Counted from the stretch's first letter, positions 1 to 6,208 are shown. The stretch is 6,318 nucleotides of DNA from JANRLJ01 sp034437895 (GCA_034437895.1 DAOTTO010000274.1:1-6318), one strand, 5' to 3'. The notes: generated from the letters alone by a model not told the origin. Numbers and translations are program-made.

Positions 1-66
1 GCGGGGTATCCTAATCCGGCGGAATTGGTCAGCGATGGGTGCATCACGCCGCCGGAGTTAATTTAA
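1..66 (+). CDS. Possible 3' end of an upstream gene (partial, unidentified)
   Basis: Frame 1 is open from the window edge to a TAA at 64-66 and gives 21 residues beginning AGYPNPAELV and ending TPPELI. About two thirds of third positions are G or C, as expected for a gene here. The stretch is too short to assign a family, and frame 2 is also open to the TAA at 58-60, so this could be chance. If real, the gene converges on the kinase gene ending at 170. Confidence 0.3.
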   Translation, partial: AGYPNPAELVSDGCITPPELI

Positions 67-169
67 TCGCTTGGGTTACGCGCTGAGGGATATTTGTGCC
101 TGCAACAAGGGATTTAAACCCCTTGCTTATAAGGCGGCGAGCCAAAATTGCAAACGAGCAAAGTCCAGT

Positions 170-2155
170 TTATACCGCCGGCATTTTAAAGCCGAAGGTG
201 CTGCCGTCCCCGTAAACGCTGCTGAAAATCATCTCGCCGTCGTAACGCTCGACAATATTCTTCACCAGATGTAAACCCAAGCCTGTGCCTTCGATTCCGG
301 CGGTTTCGTTGCTGTGGGCGCGGTAAAATGGCTTAAACAAGTTGGCCTGCTGATCGGCGAGAATGCCATAGCCTGTATCGACCACCTTAAACACCGCCTT
401 GCCTTCCTGTTCTTCCAGTGTAATCGTGACCTTGCCGCCGTCGGGCGTATATTTGAGCGCGTTGCTGATGAGGTTGGTGACGGCTTCGCGCAGTTGGGCG
501 CTGTCAGCCTCGACAGTCAGCGTTTTGTCGATCAGGTTGAGAATCAATTCCTGCTGGCGCTGCCCGGCCTGCCCCTCATAATCGTGATAGGCTTCGGTAA
601 TGATCTCATTCAGATTCAGGCGTTGGCGTTTATCGGCCTGAATATTCTCGATTCGTTCCAGCGAGAGGATGTCCGTCGTGATTTTTTCCATCCGGCGGGC
701 GGCGCGTTCAATCGACGTGAGGAAATGCGCCTGTTTTTCGGTAATCGCCTCGCCCAAATTCCAGCGCAGCAGTTCGCTGTAGCCGACAATGACGCTGACC
801 GGATTGCGAAGGTCATGCGCGGCGATACGAATCATATCGGTTTTGATCTGTTCCAGCCCCTTGACCTGATCGTATAAATCGGTCAAACGCGCCAGTTGAT
901 CTTGCGCCAGCTTATACAGTTGGGCGTTTTCGACGGCGACAGCGGTACGGGCGGTAATCAGCTTGATGAAATCAAATGCTTCTTGGGTAAAGCGTTCCGG
1001 CTTGCTCGTTTCAAGATTCAAAATCCCGACGAGGCGCTCATACGAATTCAGCGGGAAAACCATTTGCGCGTGGGGTTGTGTGCCCTCTACAGGCGCACTC
1101 TGATCGTTAAACAGACGCGCTTCCTGTGTTTGGATCAACGTGGTCACGAGGGGCGATTCCGGCAAAGGCGCATCGAAGGCGATTTCGGTATAACGCCCGA
1201 TGGCCTGCTTTACCCATACTTTGCCATCTTCCAGTATGCCGATGAATCCGGCATCCGCCGCGCTTAAACGCACGGCTGCATCCAACGCCAGCGAGAGGAC
1301 GTATTCCACATTGAGCATTTGGCTGAGTTCATCATCGACTTGGCGCAGTACCGTGAGCTGCTGAATATATTTTTCGCGCTCGGCGACCATCTGACGGCGT
1401 TGGCTGATGTCGCGGATAATGAACTGACGGCGATCATCGCCTAAAATGCGCCCGCTAATCTCGACTTCCAGCGACGACCCATCGGCGCGGCGCAAGGTGC
1501 GTTCAGCCAACATCACATGATCGGCAGTCAAACCCGAGTCGAGCATCCCGCCGCTGTCGGAGACGTGAATCAAATCGCGGATATGTGCGCCGACGCTTAA
1601 CGTGCCGTTCTCATATTCTTTAGAAGGGGTCACTCTATAACCGAGCATCTCGCGCGCACGGGCGTTCACCAGAACCAACTTGCCTGTGCTGTCGGTGATG
1701 ATGATGCCATCAGAGGCTTCTTCAAGTAGATTGCGGTAACGTTCTTCGCCTTCGTTCACTGCTTTAGCAAAGCGATCACGCTCCAGCGCATAGCGAATGG
1801 CCCGCTGCAAAAGGGCGGGTTTGAGTTCTGTTTTATCCACATAATCCGCCGCACCTGCTTTGATGGCTTGCATATCGACATCATGTTCGCCTTGCCCGGT
1901 CATCACAATCATCGGCGCGGTAATGCCTTCCAACACCGCCGCCCGCAGCAGGTCAAGACCACTGTGATTGCCTAAATGATAATCAATCAAATAGACTTGA
2001 TGCCCGCCTTCGCGTAATTTTTCCAGCGCGGCTTCGTAGGTATCCACCCATTCGACTTCAAAATCTTGCTGCGTCCGGGCGAGCATTCGGCTTGTGAGGG
2101 TGAAGTAATTGCGGTCATCATCAACTAGCAGCACCCGAATTGTATTTGAGGCCAC
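170..2155 (-). CDS. Sensor histidine kinase with N-terminal receiver domain (REC-PAS-GAF-HisKA-HATPase)
   Basis: This is a 661-residue, apparently cytoplasmic two-component sensor; no membrane segment is visible. Residues about 5-125 form a receiver domain with acidic D12/D13, phospho-acceptor D58 (LIDYHLG), T86 (MTG) and K108. A PAS domain follows at about 137-250 (RNLLEEASDGIIITD), then a GAF domain at about 275-412, a short helical linker, and a HisKA domain with phospho-accepting H447 in AAHDLRNP. The ATPase domain carries N565 (NLISNALKYTP), DTGYG (593-597), the F box FKPFYR and GTGLGL (623-628), so kinase function looks intact. The start is GTG (2153-2155), with a weak GGGG site 10 bases upstream and the correct distance to the REC domain. 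The order suggests that another kinase phosphorylates REC and so controls this kinase's output. No cognate regulator or ligand can be named from the window. A clear promoter was not found in the AT-rich spacer 2156-2299. Confidence 0.95.
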   Translation of the reverse strand: MASNTIRVLLVDDDRNYFTLTSRMLARTQQDFEVEWVDTYEAALEKLREGGHQVYLIDYHLGNHSGLDLLRAAVLEGITAPMIVMTGQGEHDVDMQAIKAGAADYVDKTELKPALLQRAIRYALERDRFAKAVNEGEERYRNLLEEASDGIIITDSTGKLVLVNARAREMLGYRVTPSKEYENGTLSVGAHIRDLIHVSDSGGMLDSGLTADHVMLAERTLRRADGSSLEVEISGRILGDDRRQFIIRDISQRRQMVAEREKYIQQLTVLRQVDDELSQMLNVEYVLSLALDAAVRLSAADAGFIGILEDGKVWVKQAIGRYTEIAFDAPLPESPLVTTLIQTQEARLFNDQSAPVEGTQPHAQMVFPLNSYERLVGILNLETSKPERFTQEAFDFIKLITARTAVAVENAQLYKLAQDQLARLTDLYDQVKGLEQIKTDMIRIAAHDLRNPVSVIVGYSELLRWNLGEAITEKQAHFLTSIERAARRMEKITTDILSLERIENIQADKRQRLNLNEIITEAYHDYEGQAGQRQQELILNLIDKTLTVEADSAQLREAVTNLISNALKYTPDGGKVTITLEEQEGKAVFKVVDTGYGILADQQANLFKPFYRAHSNETAGIEGTGLGLHLVKNIVERYDGEMIFSSVYGDGSTFGFKMPAV

Positions 2156-2299
2156 GTTTTATTTTCCCCAGCGCCTTGTGAAAATTGAGGCGGAATATGC
2201 TTTTTTGTTTGTTTTGTTAGGTAAATGATAACGCTAAATCCCTTTAAGCACCATTCAAAAAATGTAAATAATTTCTTAACTAAATTCTAACTTTTTGGC

Positions 2300-3061
2300 T
2301 TACAATCCACGTCCTATGCGGAATCCGATGTTGCTGGCGCGTGAACCAGGTAAATACCGCGCCCGGACTTCGGGACGTGCTTCACTCGGCGGATCGAACC
2401 ATGACCCGCCGCGCATCACTCGCGCATAACTACTATCGGGGTCTTCCCGATCATCTGCTGTGCTGTAAGGATAGCTATAGTCCATCGTTTGCCAATTGTG
2501 TCCCCAGCGCGTGGATGTCCATTCCCAGACATTGCCGAGCATATTTTGTGCGCCGCACCATGCCACGTTGCCCTGCCCCACCGCCGCCCAAGGTTGGCCT
2601 ATCCCTTGCGCGGACGTATTGACCTCCGATGCAGGAATCAACGGCGCAGTACCGGGTTTGGCCCGTGCCGCCGCCTCCCATTCGATCTCTGTCGGCAGCC
2701 GCCAGGGCAGTTGGGTCTTTTCTCGCAACCAGCGCGTAAAGGCATAGGCTTCATACCACCCAATACCCACGACGGGCTGCGCTGGCTGATTGAATTTGGG
2801 ATCATCCCAGAAAGAAGGGGTGGTTTTTTGCTGGGTACGCTGCCAGCGCCAACCGAGCGTCGTCCAATACCCCGAATCAGCATACCCCCTATCATGGATG
2901 AAGGCCGCGAACTGCTCATTCGTCACTGCGCCGAGCGCGATTAAAAACCCCGCCAAGTGGACGGTATGCGTCGGACGGCTGGCCTCAAGCGCATCATTCC
3001 CGATGCGATAATACCCTGCCGGGATCGTCGCGACGGGCGGGGCTAAAAACGCATCGCTCAT
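2300..3061 (-). CDS. SUMF1/formylglycine-generating-enzyme-like protein, catalytic cysteines absent
   Basis: The 253-residue protein is a single FGE-sulfatase (SUMF1) domain, shown by the opening PPVATIPAGYYRIG, RLPTEIEWEAAAR (about 121-133), the hallmark GNVWEW (about 176-181), VMRGGSW (about 215-221) and the closing NIGFRIGR. True formylglycine-generating enzymes bind copper through two cysteines just after RGGS(W/F). Here that stretch reads FDPPSEARPEVRARY and has no cysteine; the only cysteine is in NVAWCGAQ. Sulfatase activation is therefore unlikely, and a binding or structural role, or another SUMF1-superfamily reaction, is more probable. I chose ATG 3059-3061; a GTG directly before it (3062-3064) is the alternative and adds one residue. 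The upstream gene stops at 3065-3067, so the two are almost certainly co-transcribed and translationally coupled. No signal peptide is seen. Confidence 0.9.
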   Translation of the reverse strand: MSDAFLAPPVATIPAGYYRIGNDALEASRPTHTVHLAGFLIALGAVTNEQFAAFIHDRGYADSGYWTTLGWRWQRTQQKTTPSFWDDPKFNQPAQPVVGIGWYEAYAFTRWLREKTQLPWRLPTEIEWEAAARAKPGTAPLIPASEVNTSAQGIGQPWAAVGQGNVAWCGAQNMLGNVWEWTSTRWGHNWQTMDYSYPYSTADDREDPDSSYARVMRGGSWFDPPSEARPEVRARYLPGSRASNIGFRIGRGL

Positions 3062-3064
3062 CAC

Positions 3065-3265
3065 TCAGCTTTGGCTGCCACGTTTAAAGGCCGCTTTCGC
3101 GCCATGATCTGTCCATTCAAAACTCATTAATTCCCAGCCTGCCTTGCCATAGGTGTTGAGTTTTTCGGTGAATTTATCCGCGTCTAAATAGACATCAACT
3201 TCTGGATGTTCCTGTGCCACTGCGCTGCCTTCGATGAAGACCACCAGATATTCCCACTTTTGCAT
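3065..3265 (-). CDS. Small DUF4177-like protein
   Basis: The 66-residue protein begins MQKWEYLVVFIEG and later has LNTYGKAGWELMSFEW and a basic end. This matches the pattern of DUF4177 proteins: an opening KWEY strand, then LN..G..GWEL, then a final strand. The family has no established biochemical function. The protein is soluble, has no signal peptide and contains no cysteine. The ATG at 3263-3265 is well supported by an AAGGGAG ribosome binding site (3275-3281) nine bases upstream. It is the first gene of a two-gene unit with the SUMF1-like gene: the stop TGA is followed by GTG and then the next ATG. A perfect TATAAT lies upstream on the same strand. The DUF4177 call rests on motif memory and not on a profile search. 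Confidence 0.85.
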   Translation of the reverse strand: MQKWEYLVVFIEGSAVAQEHPEVDVYLDADKFTEKLNTYGKAGWELMSFEWTDHGAKAAFKRGSQS

Positions 3266-3274
3266 GACTCACTG

Positions 3275-3281
3275 CTCCCTT
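3275..3281 (-). promoter_or_regulatory. Ribosome binding site of the DUF4177-like gene
   Basis: AAGGGAG on the minus strand lies nine bases before the ATG at 3265. It fixes the start of the 66-residue protein. Confidence 0.7.
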
Positions 3282-3299
3282 GTTGAATTCGTCATCGTC

Positions 3300-3305
3300 A
3301 TTATA
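3300..3305 (-). promoter_or_regulatory. Candidate -10 box for the DUF4177/SUMF1 unit
   Basis: The minus strand reads a perfect TATAAT here, which would place the transcript start near 3293 and give a leader of about 28 bases before the ATG at 3265. No good -35 box is found 16-18 bases further upstream, so this would be a weak or activator-dependent promoter. A TATACT hexamer lies close by (3311-3316). Confidence 0.4.
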
Positions 3306-3318
3306 GATGGGAGTATAA

Positions 3319-3519
3319 CTTTTTGCTGTTGCTATCGCCAGTGAGTATGAAGCAGATAGGTTTAGGTTTGATCGGCTAAAAAATTTACATTTACTTAAAA
3401 CTCTTCTTACGTATGAGTTAGAAAATTTGAATGTTGTTCCGAAAGAAGTCAACATTACATTGTATGCTCCACATCTAGTCGTAACGCCATTATCCAACAA
3501 CCAAGTAAAGGAAAACTGA
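3319..3519 (+). pseudogene. Start-less open frame directly before the dioxygenase gene (possible gene remnant or chance)
   Basis: The frame runs open for 66 codons to a TGA at 3517-3519, which shares its last base with the dioxygenase ATG (TGATG). The peptide (for example SEYEADRFRFDRLKNLHLLK, later VNITLYAPHLVV) looks protein-like, with an amphipathic Leu-rich stretch. It has no ATG or GTG start. The only in-frame ATG (3307-3309) is followed after two codons by TAA (3316-3318), giving MGV-stop and then the open frame. The region is much more AT-rich than the genes around it. It could be a decayed small gene, or simply a low-stop promoter region, since the opposite strand is open here too. 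No family is recognised. Confidence 0.2.
3507..3512 (+). promoter_or_regulatory. Ribosome binding site of the dioxygenase gene
   Basis: AAAGGA lies six bases before the ATG at 3519 and supports that start. Promoter boxes upstream are unclear; TTGTTC and TACATT 16 bases apart (about 3434-3461) are a weak candidate. Confidence 0.6.
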
Positions 3520-4475
3520 TGAATCCAGAAACAGACCTGCATGACGATGATAAACCCGTAGGTCGCATTCTAAGCCGCCGCGAGGTGATGAAGCTGCTCG
3601 GCGGCGCAGGCGTTGTCTTGGTCAGCGGCACGAGTTTAACGCGGCTCGTCTTCGCGCAAACCCCAGAAGCCACCGAATCCTTACCTGCGTGTATCGTCAG
3701 ACCCGAACTCACCGAAGGACCCTTTTTTGTCGATGACCAGCTTAATCGCTCCGATATTCGGATTGATCCTTCCGACGGCAGCATCAAACAAGGCGTACCG
3801 CTGCATATCATCTTTAGAGTGTCGGATGTGAGTAATGGTTGCGTGCCGCTGGAGGGCGCACAGGTCGATGTTTGGAGCTGCGATGCCCTCGGTGTTTATC
3901 CTGGCGTTCAGGACAGCGGATTCGACACATCAGGCCAAATGTGGCTGCGCGGGTATCAAGTGACCGATGAAAACGGCAGAGCAGAATTCATCACCGTGTA
4001 TCCGGGTTGGTATTCCGGCAGGGCCGTTCACATCCACTTTAAAATCCGTACCGACCCAGAGTCCGACAGCGGTTACGAGTTCACTTCACAGTTCTTCTTC
4101 CCAGAAGAAGTGACGGATGTGGTTCATACTGAAGAACCTTATAACGCGAAGGGGTATCGAGATGTCTTGAATGCAAACGATAGGATTTATCAGAACGGCG
4201 GCGATCAACTGCTACTTGATGCGATGGAAGTAAGTGCGGAGGCGATGGCAACCGCCGAGGCCACCGCTTGGTCGAATGCGGAAGCCACCGCCGAAGCAGA
4301 GGCACAAGTTGGACAGCGAAGCGGGTATCAGGCCATCTTCGACATCGGCTTAGATTTAAGTGATGCCCAAGGCGGCGGTGGGATGGGGCCGGGCGGAGGC
4401 CGTCCCAACGGAACACGTCCCGCAGGCGCACCTAGCGGGAATAACGTAACGCCTACCCCTACTCCCGGCGGCTGA
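3519..4475 (+). CDS. Tat-exported intradiol ring-cleavage dioxygenase
   Basis: The 318-residue protein is related to the protocatechuate/catechol/hydroxyquinol intradiol dioxygenases, non-heme Fe(III) enzymes that open catechol rings between the two hydroxyls. The N-terminus has a twin-arginine signal (SRREVMK, R20-R21), a hydrophobic stretch to about 40 and a likely cleavage after VFA46. The dioxygenase core spans about 57-225. The predicted iron ligands are Y127 (DALGVYPG), Y165 (YPGWYSG), H171 and H173 in VHIHFK, with the conserved active-site Arg as R168, so catalysis looks intact. Residues about 239-262 form an Ala/Glu/Thr-rich helix-like tract. The end (284-318) is Gly/Pro-rich and closes with TPTPTPGG, resembling low-complexity tails of secreted Chloroflexota proteins. 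Folded export suits a metal enzyme acting outside the membrane on aromatic compounds. No other aromatic-degradation gene is nearby, so the substrate is unknown. Confidence 0.92.
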   Translation: MNPETDLHDDDKPVGRILSRREVMKLLGGAGVVLVSGTSLTRLVFAQTPEATESLPACIVRPELTEGPFFVDDQLNRSDIRIDPSDGSIKQGVPLHIIFRVSDVSNGCVPLEGAQVDVWSCDALGVYPGVQDSGFDTSGQMWLRGYQVTDENGRAEFITVYPGWYSGRAVHIHFKIRTDPESDSGYEFTSQFFFPEEVTDVVHTEEPYNAKGYRDVLNANDRIYQNGGDQLLLDAMEVSAEAMATAEATAWSNAEATAEAEAQVGQRSGYQAIFDIGLDLSDAQGGGGMGPGGGRPNGTRPAGAPSGNNVTPTPTPGG

Positions 4476-4484
4476 AAATTTAGC

Positions 4485-4572
4485 GGGTGTAGGCAGAATA
4501 ATGGGTATCTTAGGGGCGCACCGTATGTGTGCATCCTCTGGGAGTGACACACAGGTCACTCCCCCTACATCC
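4485..4572. repeat. Structured intergenic element: possible three-way junction
   Basis: Three helices fit together. The outer stem pairs 4485-4493 (GGGTGTAGG) with 4564-4572 (CCTACATCC), nine pairs with one G-U. Hairpin 1 (4512-4537) has about ten pairs with one bulged A and a five-base loop. Hairpin 2 (4540-4563) is a perfect nine-pair stem, GGGAGTGAC/GTCACTCCC, with loop ACACAG, and it abuts the outer stem so that both could stack coaxially. Neither strand has a T-run after it, so it is not an ordinary terminator. It may be an interspersed palindromic repeat (the AGGGGCGCACC core resembles such repeats) or a structured RNA. The function is unknown. Confidence 0.45.
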
Positions 4573-4619
4573 ACCAAAATAGACACAAATAGCATTACCC
4601 GGATAAAGTAGCGTGATAA

Positions 4620-4660
4620 ATTGTCTCCTTGGTTAAAGTATGAAAAGAAAAAGGAGCAAT
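4620..4660 (+). promoter_or_regulatory. Hairpin that would hide a Shine-Dalgarno site
   Basis: ATTG-T-CTCCTT (4620-4630) pairs with AAGGAGCAAT (4651-4660) across a 20-base loop: ten pairs with one bulged T. The right arm contains the AAGGAG site that serves the small ORF at 4665. In an RNA read rightward this would block ribosome access unless the helix is opened. A long loop of this kind can also arise by chance. Confidence 0.35.
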
Positions 4661-4664
4661 CAAA

Positions 4665-4721
4665 ATGGCACTGAGAGGCGCGTCCCTAATTTTACCTTTT
4701 GCCCTTAACCCTGATCGGTGA
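4665..4721 (+). CDS. Possible 18-residue small ORF with a strong ribosome binding site
   Basis: An ATG at 4665-4667 follows AAGGAG (4651-4656) with an ideal eight-base gap. The frame encodes MALRGASLILPFALNPDR and stops at TGA 4719-4721. The last 17 bases lie antisense to the end of the aldo/keto reductase gene. The peptide is short and mildly hydrophobic, with no recognised family. It could be a true small protein, a leader peptide, or the surviving 5' end of a gene lost when the neighbouring reductase/MerR segment arrived. No promoter is evident; read-through from the dioxygenase gene would transcribe it. Confidence 0.25.
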   Translation: MALRGASLILPFALNPDR

Positions 4722-5697
4722 TGCGGCGCATTGTTTCTGCTGGATAGCGCTCGCCGGCTGCTACGCCCTGCGGCGCAATTTCGTCAAGACGCGCCAGATC
4801 GTCGGCAGTGAGGGTGACATCTAAAGCGGCGAGATTTTCTTCCAGATACTTGATGCGACGTGTGCCGGGGATGGGGATGATTCCTTCCCACTGCGCCAGC
4901 ACCCATGCCAGCGCCAACTGTGCCGGGGTGCAGCCTTTTTCCGTCGCCATCGCCTCAACCCGATTAACCAATTCGATATTTTTATCCAGATTCTCGCCAG
5001 TAAAGCGCGGCCCATGACGGCGGAAATCTGTCGCTTCCAGCACATCTACTGATTTAATCTGTCCGGTCAGGAAGCCGCGTCCAAGTGGGCTGTAGGCTAC
5101 AAACGCGATATTCAGTTCCTTGCAGACCGCCAAAATTTGGTCTTCGACATCGCGTGACCACAGCGAGTATTCGGTTTGCAGCGCGGCGATGGGATACACC
5201 GCGTTGGCGCGGCGGATGTTATTGGGCGAGGCTTCGGATAAGCCTAAATAGCGCACCTTACCCTGCTGGACGAGTTCCGCCATCGCGCCGACGGTTTCTT
5301 CAATCGGGACGGTCAGATCGACGCGATGCTGATAATATAAGTCGATGACTTCTATATTTAATCGCTTAAGACTGGCTTCGCAGGCCGAGCGCACATAATC
5401 CGGCTTGCCATTTACGCCCAAAAAGCTGCCATCCGTGCCGCGTTGGTTGCCGAATTTGGTGGCTAGGATCACCTCATCGCGCCGATCACGAATCGCCTGC
5501 CCGACGAGTTCCTCATTGCGTCCCACGCCATACATATCGGCGGTATCGAGGAATGTCGCGCCTAAATCCAGCGCCCGATGAATGGTCTTGATGGATTCGG
5601 CATCATCGGATGCGCCGTAAAACTCGGACATGCCCATGCAGCCGAGACCTAACGCGGAGACTTCTAAACCGCTACTACCCAATGTGCGTTTTTGCAT
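4705..5697 (-). CDS. Aldo/keto reductase
   Basis: The 330-residue protein is an NADPH-dependent oxidoreductase with a TIM-barrel fold. It starts MQKRTLGSSGLEVSALGLGC, typical of AKR13-like bacterial enzymes. The catalytic tetrad is complete: D51 and Y56 (DTADMYG), K81 (ATKFG) and H124 (YYQHRVD). The cofactor-binding end IPGTRRIKYLEENL (about 275-289) is also present. I chose the ATG at 5695-5697 because it matches family length and has GAGGAA four bases upstream (5702-5707). An in-frame ATG at 5770-5772 would add 25 residues with no homology and lies inside the regulator gene. The start overlaps the end of the MerR gene by 23 bases, indicating one operon with translational coupling. The likely role is reduction of aldehydes or ketones, perhaps detoxification; the substrate cannot be told from sequence. 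Confidence 0.95.
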   Translation of the reverse strand: MQKRTLGSSGLEVSALGLGCMGMSEFYGASDDAESIKTIHRALDLGATFLDTADMYGVGRNEELVGQAIRDRRDEVILATKFGNQRGTDGSFLGVNGKPDYVRSACEASLKRLNIEVIDLYYQHRVDLTVPIEETVGAMAELVQQGKVRYLGLSEASPNNIRRANAVYPIAALQTEYSLWSRDVEDQILAVCKELNIAFVAYSPLGRGFLTGQIKSVDVLEATDFRRHGPRFTGENLDKNIELVNRVEAMATEKGCTPAQLALAWVLAQWEGIIPIPGTRRIKYLEENLAALDVTLTADDLARLDEIAPQGVAAGERYPAETMRRITDQG

Positions 5698-6085
5698 GAT
5701 CTTCCTCTGTAAGCTGCGTATACAAGTTAACCTTATAGTCGATGACGGCAAGATTTTTCTGCAAATCCTCAATGTACTGATTAACCGCTTCCTGATGCGC
5801 CTTCAGCAGCCGCAAACGCTCGGCAATGCTTTCATCACCTTGGTACATGAGTGCGGCGAACTCGCACATCTGGCGGATAGGCATCCCTGTGGCGCGGAGC
5901 TTGTTCAGGAATTCAATCCGCCGCACATCGTCTGGCGCAAAACGGCGGTGTCCATTTGCCGCCCGTCCGACAGGTTGCAGCAGCCCTATACGCTCATAAT
6001 AGCGCAGCGTGTGGACAGATAAGCCCGTCTTTTCGGCAACTTGCTGGATGGTGAGGTGTTCGTTTGCATCTGTTATCATCGACAT
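5675..6085 (-). CDS. MerR-family transcriptional regulator of the aldo/keto reductase operon
   Basis: The 136-residue protein is of usual MerR-family length. Residues 11-30 (LTIQQVAEKTGLSVHTLRYY) are the N-terminal winged helix-turn-helix with the signature TLRYYERIGLL. GHRRF (45-49) belongs to the wing. FLNKLRATGMPI continues the DNA-binding domain, and about 84-125 is the dimerising coiled coil. There is no cysteine-rich metal loop; the only cysteine is C74, so a metal sensor of the MerR/CueR kind is unlikely. Sequence and context resemble AdhR/NmlR-type regulators, which respond to aldehydes or other electrophiles. I keep the first ATG (6083-6085) because the upstream promoter would start transcription there. 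The ATG at 6077-6079 is an alternative, with TAAGG eight bases upstream. The gene overlaps the reductase start and probably regulates itself. Confidence 0.95.
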   Translation of the reverse strand: MSMITDANEHLTIQQVAEKTGLSVHTLRYYERIGLLQPVGRAANGHRRFAPDDVRRIEFLNKLRATGMPIRQMCEFAALMYQGDESIAERLRLLKAHQEAVNQYIEDLQKNLAVIDYKVNLYTQLTEEDHAKTHIG

Positions 6086-6091
6086 AGCCTT

Positions 6092-6122
6092 ACTCTACAA
6101 CTTAGAGTGCGCTCTAAGTCAA
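6092..6122 (-). promoter_or_regulatory. MerR-type promoter with 19-base spacer and operator dyad
   Basis: On the minus strand the -35 box is TTGACT (6117-6122) and the -10 box is TAGAGT (6092-6097), exactly 19 bases apart. This overlong spacer is diagnostic of promoters that MerR proteins activate by distorting DNA. The spacer holds a dyad with perfect eight-base arms, ACTTAGAG/CTCTAAGT (6100-6107 and 6112-6119), around TGCG. It lies directly before the MerR gene, so autoregulation of the regulator-reductase operon is expected. Six bases after the -10 box, the predicted +1 is 6085, the A of the first ATG. Confidence 0.85.
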
Positions 6123-6208
6123 GCGGTTTCACACAATCTTAATGATGTTTAGGATAACGTAGTTTGTGGGGAAAATGAAAAGGGCGGGGTCACTTCATAA
6201 GTCAACAA

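Noticed and set aside
15..56. Perfect inverted repeat TCCGGCGG/CCGCCGGA
   Set aside because: It is GC-rich Pro/Ala-type sequence inside the putative gene end, has a long gap, and is not followed by a T-run.
106..125. Hairpin CAAGGG/CCCTTG between the convergent gene ends, as a bidirectional terminator
   Set aside because: Only six pairs with an eight-base loop, and no T-run follows on either strand.
314..877. Rightward 187-codon open frame
   Set aside because: It lies fully antisense to the HisKA/ATPase part of the kinase, whose motifs are unambiguous; no recognisable domain of its own.
2156..2299. Promoter for the kinase gene in the AT-rich spacer
   Set aside because: TTTACA, TTGAAT and TATCAT hexamers occur on the minus strand, but no pair has both good match and a 16-18 base gap.
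2489..2944. Rightward 151-codon open frame
   Set aside because: It is the shadow of the SUMF1 gene, whose GNVWEW and RGGSW motifs fix the opposite strand.
3195..3542. Leftward 115-codon open frame across the divergent spacer
   Set aside because: It overlaps the well-supported DUF4177-like gene in another frame and crosses the dioxygenase start; no ribosome site or motif supports it.
4540..4563. Nine-pair perfect hairpin as an intrinsic terminator for the dioxygenase gene
   Set aside because: The sequence after it is CCTACATCC with no T-tract; on the other strand none follows either.
5698..5772. Extended N-terminus of the aldo/keto reductase (25 more residues)
   Set aside because: The extra residues resemble no reductase and read through the MerR coding region; the downstream ATG has a good ribosome site and family-typical start.
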